A stretch of DNA of 64,000 nt from Luteibacter sp. (GTDB lineage Bacteria; Pseudomonadota; Gammaproteobacteria; Xanthomonadales; Rhodanobacteraceae). A model generated the notes under the pieces. The model was not told where the DNA came from. It was given only the letters and a program-made list of their open reading frames with translations, and did not search any database. Positions 60,801-64,000 of this stretch are shown piece by piece (positions within the stretch are counted from its first letter, which is position 1; every line of letters begins with the position of its first letter). Position numbers and translations under genes: made by a program. Location: assembly GCF_009912395.1 (NCBI RefSeq), contig NZ_WNDO01000007.1:1-64000 (forward strand). The letters are read 5' to 3'.

Positions 60801-61429
60801 AGGGGCGTGGCGCCCGCCGTATGGAACTGATAGCTCGCAGGTAACGGCTCCGCCGGGGAAGGCTCCAAACTCTCCTCGAGCGAATCGCGTGGATATATCG
60901 TCCCTGTGGCCGCGAGGCGAAGTGCGTGGGCGTCGCACCGCGCCGCGACCGGCCATGCCGACGCCACCGCGATCGCACGCAGAGCGTCGCGACAGGCCAG
61001 CATCGCACCGATACGGGGCGACAGGGCCGCAGCCGTGGCTTCGCCGGCGTTCCAGCCGACGAGCGAAAACACATGATGAATGGCTTCCTTAAGCGTCTCG
61101 GGCATCTCGCCCAGGAAGGCTTCGATATGCGAATCGCCGCTTTGCGCCAACGCGGCAAGCAGGGCCGCGGCCCAGGCGTGCGTCGATGGGTGGTCCGCAT
61201 CCGTCAGGGCGGCAAGGTGCGAGGCGAGTCCAGGCGGCGCGGCAACGCCGCCGCGTACCAACGACACATCGAAGAGGGACGCCAGCGACGGTGTACCGTC
61301 GCTTGGCCAATCCCCAAGGCCAAGCCTCTCCAACAGCACTCCGGCATCGGACGGTGCCAGGCCCGCGATCAGCGCGTCCCGAAGCGGCGCCGCAAGGAAT
61401 GCGACGATACAGCGACTTGGATCCAACAT
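48815..61429 (-). CDS. Trans-AT PKS: AR-GNAT-ACP / KS-DH-KR-ACP / KS-(DH)-crotonase x3-ACP / KS
   Basis: 4204 residues. Approximate positions: adaptor 1-265; GNAT 268-455 ([27 protein letters not shown]: the Trp, Thr, His and Arg of CurA-type loading domains); ACP (GVDSAAL, 511); KS (DTACSSSL, 739); DH 1171-1446; KR (TGGLGGIG, 1620); ACP (GMDSILAM, 1913); KS (DTMCSSSL, 2172); degenerate DH-like 2607-2810; two degenerate crotonase folds 2817-2975 and 3010-3176; ECH2-like 3190-3433 ([29 protein letters not shown]); ACP 3502 with Trp at +6 (DSISGVTW); KS (DTACSSSL, 3753); docking helices 4177-4204. It should start the chain with acetyl and place a beta-branch. GGGGGA precedes the ATG. Confidence 0.92.
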   Translation of the reverse strand: MLDPSRCIVAFLAAPLRDALIAGLAPSDAGVLLERLGLGDWPSDGTPSLASLFDVSLVRGGVAAPPGLASHLAALTDADHPSTHAWAAALLAALAQSGDSHIEAFLGEMPETLKEAIHHVFSLVGWNAGEATAAALSPRIGAMLACRDALRAIAVASAWPVAARCDAHALRLAATGTIYPRDSLEESLEPSPAEPLPASYQFHTAGATPLGELVRMLEAATGYKPQTAARTLEDAALQGFYDSSTCVSCPGATPLVGCYRWTAHAAHVRRAVIADVPRLLELESLCWDHTLSDDVTLRRRIDTYAAGQFVIELDGVIAGCVYSQRIADAAALDALTAHDVHTLHRADTPLVQLLAINVDPRWQDKRLGDRLLEFLLRVATVTEGVTGVVGVTLCKRYAAHRGESFDTYIQRNGSGQDPVLAFHHAHGADVVRAVRGYRPQDAINETHGVLVAYELSSRLERLGGRRSGIAGPLSDAPAETVARWLGEQVVAWLGPDASAYADDRPLMEMGVDSAALLALQRDLEDALGVVLPGAFFFENNTVARAAASVARAAPQPSSRASAEAGTPVSSLEGRDGDIAIVGIACRLPGGIESPADLWRLLDSGADAIGPYPLSRGRWLSADGYPGIDRGGFVTDLESFDPAFFRISPAEARLMDPQQRLVLELAWQSVEDAGIVPASLAGRDVGVFVGASNSDYSRLMQECGEDVQAHLGVASSLAVIANRVSYFFDFVGPSLLLDTACSSSLVALHTAVQSLRRGECSSALVAGVNVICHPDLSLAYHKAGMLSPDGLCKVFDAQADGYVRAEGAVAFYLKPLAAAIAEGDPVQGIIRGTAINHGGLASGLTVPNPRKQRDLLLAAWRDAGVGPGMLRYLEAHGTGTSLGDPIEVEAISQACAMVGQRAEDVDCGIGSIKSQIGHLESAAGLAGVLKVLLAFRHGRVPATAHFRTLNPRIRLSAGLHVQSASGSWPDGPKVAGISSFGSGGANAHAVVSDHAVHRHEEVRGPWLFVLSAFRADCLRAQVAKVIAWLERDGREASFSAAIRTWQCGRAALRHRLAIRVGSRDELVAALQAWLAGAKRDDIWHGDIAGSADTLDLWRTPSGQELIAAAATHGDITQLATLWTRGVDVDWRFLHASRTRIAGLPGYAFARERHWVDVIRVAASESSSSQLHPMLHVNMSDFSTTAFTSSFRGDESFLADHRVKLGDRVAPVLPAVAYMEMMCAALERATPPADRGHAVQLKNVAWLAPLIVREPSTVHTTLAVGEHGEVRCDIASGDDGSRMPHGVGHLAWSHETAPAPIDLGALRARMGAPEAAASLYERLEGLGLVYGRAHRALVDLRQGQGEVLAELALPAGMLVDAKAYHLHPSLADAALQACLGLLGGAQPEPRLPFSVDHAWVRCDDSASTASAAWVRRASEGDDRIDIDLCDADGIVVAMWRGFSTRRVGPVAQHALLLAKSTWQPVDSAAMAVSWRRRERFTTGHPWPGASELGTEANDFGALVRSCMETIQSLLKARDPEPCLFQVRVDDRENPAQWHGLVAMLRSVSREQPRFHAQVLVAPASLEERAFADWADEMAGRPGIRLARWGADGVETSPAWQLVPESGGETPYREHGVYLVTGGLGGIGCLLAEDILASTHARVVLGGRGDVSGMRAERLAALRSRFGERVGYLTMDLAHNGQVAEAIASLVASEGALHGVFHAAGTTRDAFLMGKRLDELDIVLAPKVGGTVALDEATAHLPLDFFVCFSSTAAAFGHVGQADYAAANGFMDGFAAHRNALVATGARHGRTISIAWPLWKDGGMRMEDHARREWQKTTGMVALATKDAWRALRSILVEGIEHAVVMSGRRDAIQRTLEGTGLADPANLPRTHDVSATIDDDLRRAVDSWLKAEFARVMKVPIQRIAADAAFDAFGMDSILAMALTGALEKTTGSLPKTLFFEYRNLGELGDYLVRSHGEALAKRFAATERRAPTPVPAERRVAPPPAKKMQAVGRPLGATTAEPIAIIGMSGRYPGSRDIAGFWNNLRDGVDCVVEVPADRWDWRDYYSEDRTAAGRHYSRWGGFIEGIDEFDPQFFHIAPREARFLDPQERMFLQHAWMAVEDAGHTRASLRGDGEDAGQVGVYVGVMYSEYQLLGLRASPESLRMGFAGNVASIANRVSYVLDLHGPSMTVDTMCSSSLTAIHVACQDLRAGRTRMAIAGGVNLTVHPQKYLMLSAGQFISSEGHCQSFGEGGDGYIPGEGVGAVVLKRLSDAERDGDVIHGVIRGSALNHGGRTNGYTIPNPQAQAAAIGRALAEAGVDARRVSYVEAHGTGTKLGDPIEIAALSRAFGAHTSERGFCLLGSAKSNIGHCEAAAGIAGLTKVLLQMRHRQVVPSLHSSRLNPHIDFDAGPFTVNQTLRAWESPVVDGRRGPRVAGLSSFGAGGSNAHMVVEDYEASAVQLPEGPVVVVLSGRTEAALRGRAEDLLGYLSGDAGALASVAYTLQVGREAMNERLAVVASNAEELVSALRGYLAGEDREGLYVGQAQEHRESVAWFAEDAELREAVSRWATTGRLERVAQAWVRGVEIPWTALHGGRVLPKVGLPTYPFARERYWLSLPTAETPASGVSRLHPLLHENVSDLRGQRFRSRFVEAITAWDCLEMARAAAVRALGVDDTTPLSLYDVAWFDVPRADDVLDVLLWEDVEGDVAFEIVRVGDEALLVQGGVRPLSVGQHEPSSHGDDRIVLSSEWIRGLLGEYDASHALLTLDELRIHGPVSSGATIRVSRLPGHDDVIGFDAQVIDEQGRVAIGFHGLAADRRSERSTMSRVLPVVDGVVIDEPIDGVIRLVASSSHPDTLLAGLHAISSLGELTCVIVGMRDSSDSVISDAWDALAARLRDSGWPTIAALPGDAIGPAWWLGLSCDAIVVSASGRYGLEASSWGLAPAVRARTGVVDVQVRRGEAWRQAGWGGKVVAAEAVASEALAVAGSLAEKPVEALRLLKAHLSRQDETPSFAPGVSVADAPALVRCDAREVSTVRRQVEEAIARGAGSVVLWSESSPFEEGMDAGAVASWCAWLATVPVPVVAGLGGDARGRSWLAMLGCDEVVHAAEGWYGAADVLDDLPLSGWAGVCLPLHLGASGRRALLDGESRAGRDWRGAQVTGSEGVLASAQSLARGWAGQPASSLAAWRARRQVPAVAWPTSDESLPVEGGVRLSGTAVKATSLPGGVLLVELCDRDARNMFSEALVRGVEEAFAHAGTAGYRAVVVTGYDTYFASGGTRESLLAIQSGQARFTDFTIFRLPMACEVPVIAAMQGHGIGAGWSLGLFADLGIYAEESRYVSPYMDYGFTPGAGATLMAPRRLGESLGRESLLTAREYSGHALGERGVGEAVLPRSEVVPAALALASRIARHPRHRLVGLKRLWNAGLAERVDDTFVRELDMHDKTFVGREDTSRHIQARFEQLAKTTPLPVAPVMAKAPAGTVAKRSLEAIAHRLRESLTTELHLQGRPIDDDMEFIQLGLDSISGVTWVRRINEDFGTQCEATTIYSYPTIRQLSAHLQGLLPVDAETESPPAPPVSLLSSPSVRARSFRGQRPRRERATTPVADRIAIVGMSGRYAGADDLDGFWTQLVEGRDAIREIPRNRWRIDDFYDADPQARDRMMSRWLGSMDDVDCFDTLFFRISPDEAEQMDPQHRLFLQEAYHAFEDAGYTGRALSRSRCGVYLGISTNDYALLLSRSGVRAAPVTANSYSIAAARIAYHLNLNGPAISVDTACSSSLVALHLACQALRSGEVDMALSGGVSLWLAPESYLALSQAGMLSSSGRCRAFDDGADGIVMGDGVGALVLKRLADAERDGDRILGVIAGSGINQDGRTNGITAPSALSQADLERDVHRRFAIDPADIDYVETHGTGTPLGDPIELEALATVFRERTDRRGYCALGSVKSNIGHTSSAAGVASVQKVLLSLRHATIPPTLHVERENRHFDFASSPFFIARSPVAWPAKAGRARLACVNSFGYSGTNAHVVIEEYRAREPQVAPQDVPATQAVVLSARDLDGLVRRVENLVAWLGRRQAPGLPAVAFTSQCRRDAMDSRVAFVVDDLAALEQAARRWLGNPIEGSRTTTRADEATIASWIAAGDIERLAATWEAGADVPWITLYTAGRPAYADLPLYPFARERYWVGSAGSASSGSRDANPTGTAWIEDVLERIEKDELDTGQAVALLNTL
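53571..54781. repeat. Near-identical 1.2-kb block, copy 2 (KS C-terminal half and linker)
   Basis: Partner of 44940-46150. It lies in the second KS of the 4204-residue PKS and ends where the DH-like sequence of that module turns degenerate ([17 protein letters not shown]). Mismatches cluster near 54560-54770 (for example gggtatcgtg here versus gggcaccgtg). Confidence 0.85.
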
Positions 61430-61506
61430 CCGTTATCCCCCAACCCGGGCACGCATCGTGCCCAACAGAGCCATCCCCGCCCGTGCCCGGCCCCCGCCGG
61501 CACACG

Positions 61507-64000
61507 TCAGAACGTCAGGCGTTCATAGCCCTCTTCCTCATCCCCTTCCCGCCACAGCACCGCGTCGAGCAGCGCCTGGACGTTCGTATCCTCGACCGGA
61601 GCCGGCCCTTCGTCGTCCAGTTCGAAGACGAGTTCGACCGTGTCATCCTCTTCTCCATTATCGCCCTCGACTTTCGAACCCTCGGGGGTCTCGGTCGAAA
61701 CATCCCCAACGACCGGAAGCAGCGTCGCGACATGCATGGCGAGCCCCTCGAGCGAAGGGTGTTCGAAAATCGTTGACGGTGAAAGCGCAACGCCCAGGGC
61801 TCGGTTCAATCCGCGAAACAGATTGGCGACGCCGATCGAATCCAGGCCATATTCGCTCAGGTGGCCCTCGGGATCGATGTCTCCTGCAGGCACCAAGAGA
61901 ATGTCGGCGACGACGGCCAGGATGCGCTCACGAACATCGCGCACACGGGCCTGCGACACATGGCCAGCGGCATGTGCGACAGGAACGGACCGCAACGCTC
62001 CATTGATCGTCGCACGCAGCATGCCGGCTTCGCCGAACATCACCAGCGAAGCAGCGCGGTCCTCCGCCACGCAACGGTGGAACGCCTGGAGTCCTTCGAA
62101 CGACGGCAACGACTCCATGCCGGTGCGCGCCCTAATGGCGTCCTGGATCTGTGCGGACACCTTCATGCCGCCCTCGGCCCACAGCGGCCATCCGATCGAA
62201 CGCCACCCCCTGGCGCCCTCAGCATGACGACGCCTGGCGTACGCGTCCATGAAGCCATTGGCCGCCGCGTAGTCGTACTGCCCAGGATTACCGAGCGTTC
62301 CGACCACGGAGGAAAACGCGACGAAGAAATCCAAGTCCAGGGATCGTGTGGCTTCGTCCAGCCACACCGTCGCCGCAACCTTCGGTGACAGCACGTTCGC
62401 GAGCGTCGATGTGTCCTTGGTGTCCAGCGAACCATCGACAGTGGTTCCCGCAACATGCAGCACGCCATCGAGTCTTCCGTGACGACGCACGATTGCGCCC
62501 ATCTGCGTATCGATGGAGGTGCGGTCGCCCAGGTCGATAGTGGCCCACGATACCCTCCCGCCGACCTCGTCCGCGAGCGCGTTCCAGCGAACGCGCCTTT
62601 CCAGGCTAGGTTCCGAGCGTCCCGTAAGCACCACGTGCGCATGCTTGGTACGCGAGAGGATATCGCGCGCGAAGAGGAGCCCGAGTCCTCCCAGGCCTCC
62701 GGTGATCACGTATACGCCATGTTCGCGATACGCCGGCCTGGACTCGGCACGTCCCGAGTCGATGACAAACGCCCGCAACACCGTCCAATCGCCGCTGGCC
62801 GATACGCGGACAACGGTGGACGGCGCGTCCGTCGCCGCGCGATCCAGCCATGTCGCTATCGAGGATGCGGGCGTATCCGTCGGCACGATGACGATCTGGA
62901 CGTCCAGCCCCGGTCGCTCGTATCCAACCGTGCGCGCCATGCCTTCCAGCCCTGCGGCCAGATCGGCCATCCCCCCCCTCGACCACGATCTGCACCAGGC
63001 CCGGCGTCTTGATCGCATGCACCGCGGCGAGACACGACGCTACCCATTCCGCATATGTTCCTGCGGCATCAGTCTGCAGTGCGACCGATGTTACATGCAG
63101 CGCCGCCAGCGCACCATGCCACGTATCTATCCGTCCGGCCGGAACCAGGGCATGACGACGCCCCGCATGAGCGCTCGCCCCACTGAAATCCAGTGGCGCC
63201 CACCGGGATTCGGCTATGACGGTCCCCGAACCGAGCGAGGATGAAGATGAAGCGGTCGACGACGATTCCTTCTTCGCTTCCCGTCGGAACCCGTCCACGC
63301 CGGGCAACCAGCAACGCTCGCGCGCGAACGGATAGCCCGGCAAAGGCAGGCGACGCGGAGGACGTCCGACCCAAGGCGCATGCCAGTCGACAGTGGCGCC
63401 CTCGACCCATGCCTTGGCCACATCGGCCGGAGTCGCGCCTGACGCAGGAATCGCGGCAGGCATGTCGTTCTTCACCACACCCTGCCAAACCGATGCGTCA
63501 TCCCCGCCGGCCAACACGTTCCGCCATGCATCCATCAGCCCGGTACGGTCGGAGGCGACCACCGCGACACGGCTGGCCATGGCGTCGCGACCTACCTGGA
63601 GGGTGAACGCCAGGCGATCCAGGTCGATGTTCGGATCACGCGCTACGTGCTCAAGCATGCGAAGCACGTAGTCGGCGACACGTTGTCCGTCGCGGGCCGA
63701 GAGAGGGAACACCCGTTCGCGACAGGTCGCCGTGCCGCTAGCCGGCACCCGGTATTCCTCAAGCACGATATGCGCATTCGCCCCGCCGAAGCCGAACGAA
63801 CTCACGCCAGCGATGCGTGGCACCTCCACGCCGTCCCGTCGGGGAGCCTTCCAGTCCGTGGTACGTCCGGCGATGTAGAACGGCGAACCCTTCAGATCGA
63901 TATAAGGGTTCATCTCCTGAAAATGCACGTTCGCCGGAATGCGCCGTGCCCGCATGGCGAGCAACGCGCGAAGGATTCCCGCGATGCCCGCGGCGGTTTC
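61507..64000 (-). CDS. Trans-AT PKS, C-terminal part: KS-KR-ACP; frame broken at a G8 run; continues off the window
   Basis: From the right edge the frame is open (ETAAGIAGILRALLAM) and gives the C-terminal part of a KS (ending ANAHIVLEEY near 63750), a linker and the structural half of a KR, down to VQIVVEGG near 62975. A run of eight G then shifts the frame. The +1 frame continues MADLAAGLEG, the KR Rossmann loop TGGLGGLG (near 62690), ACP (GLDSIGVA, near 61825) and an acidic tail ending EEEGYERLTF at 61507. With seven G the whole would be one protein. As written the upstream frame loses the KR catalytic half and ACP. No DH is present. It ends 77 nt before the next PKS gene. Confidence 0.85.
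62971..62978 (-). repeat. Eight-base homopolymer (G8 on the coding strand) at a PKS frameshift
   Basis: C8 on the plus strand lies exactly where the PKS frame breaks. Removing one base restores GTC-GAG-GGG-GGG-ATG-GCC-GAT and fuses the two halves. It may be a sequencing error, a phase-variable tract or a transcriptional slippage site. Confidence 0.8.

Noticed and set aside
36290-64000. PKS modules thought defective because no AT domains are present
   Set aside because: The free-standing acyltransferase at 30820-31944 and the KS types identify a trans-AT system, where this is normal.

Overview
The window looks like chromosome from a GC-rich gammaproteobacterium, most probably Xanthomonadales (Luteibacter/Dyella-like). 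This is an inference from the yaeQ homologue, the DesT/desaturase locus and the S8 peptidase locus. No rRNA, tRNA or CRISPR array was seen.

Left part (1-7.3 kb), a mobile-DNA scar. Positions 1-1509 hold a decayed Tn7-like element: three TnsB-site-like repeats, a tnsA stub joined to a tnsB stub that carries an in-frame stop, and the first 21 codons of a further gene. About 1.2 kb without recognisable genes follows, then a frameshifted FAD oxidoreductase. A Tn3-family (Tn4651-type) tnpA/tnpC pair comes next. The Tn3 side abuts an anti-sigma-like gene that has lost its 5' half.

Middle-left (7.3-13.2 kb), core-type genes: an S8 lipoprotein protease, a small DUF4232-like secreted protein, a yaeQ pseudogene (one amber codon), and a DesT-like TetR repressor divergent from a ferredoxin-reductase/acyl desaturase operon, with dyads in the shared promoter.

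Right part (13.2-64 kb and beyond), all on the minus strand: a large trans-AT polyketide synthase / NRPS gene cluster. In transcription order it has: the end of a PKS (KS-KR-ACP, with a G8-tract frameshift); a 4204-residue PKS (AR-GNAT-ACP loading, KS-DH-KR-ACP, KS-degenerate DH-three crotonase-like domains-ACP, KS); a 4154-residue PKS (DH-degenerate KR-ACP, KS-DH-KR-ACP, KS-KR-ACP, KS-degenerate DH); an AsnB-type amidotransferase; a metallo-beta-lactamase hydrolase; an HMG-CoA-synthase-like enzyme with its donor ACP; and a free-standing malonyl transferase. After these come an 807-residue ABC permease, a START-domain protein, an NRPS (C-A-PCP, predicted Ser), a membrane fusion protein, an ABC ATPase, an NRPS (C-A-PCP-C-A-PCP-TE, second A predicted Ser), a DoxX-like membrane protein and an Sfp-type phosphopantetheinyl transferase.

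How it works together (inference): the GNAT module supplies an acetyl starter and the PKS extends it with malonyl units from the trans-AT. HCS, the donor ACP and the in-line ECH domain install a beta-branch on the Trp-flagged ACP. The NRPSs add about three residues including two serines, and the TE releases the product. The MFP/ATPase/permease set would export it, and the PPTase activates all carriers. Two near-perfect sigma-54 promoters, each with upstream GTCCCG/CGGGAC dyads, lie in front of the permease-START-NRPS block and the MFP-ATPase-NRPS-TE block. This suggests that export and the late peptide steps share an enhancer-binding-protein control. I do not recognise the product; the combination looks undescribed to me, but no database search was possible.
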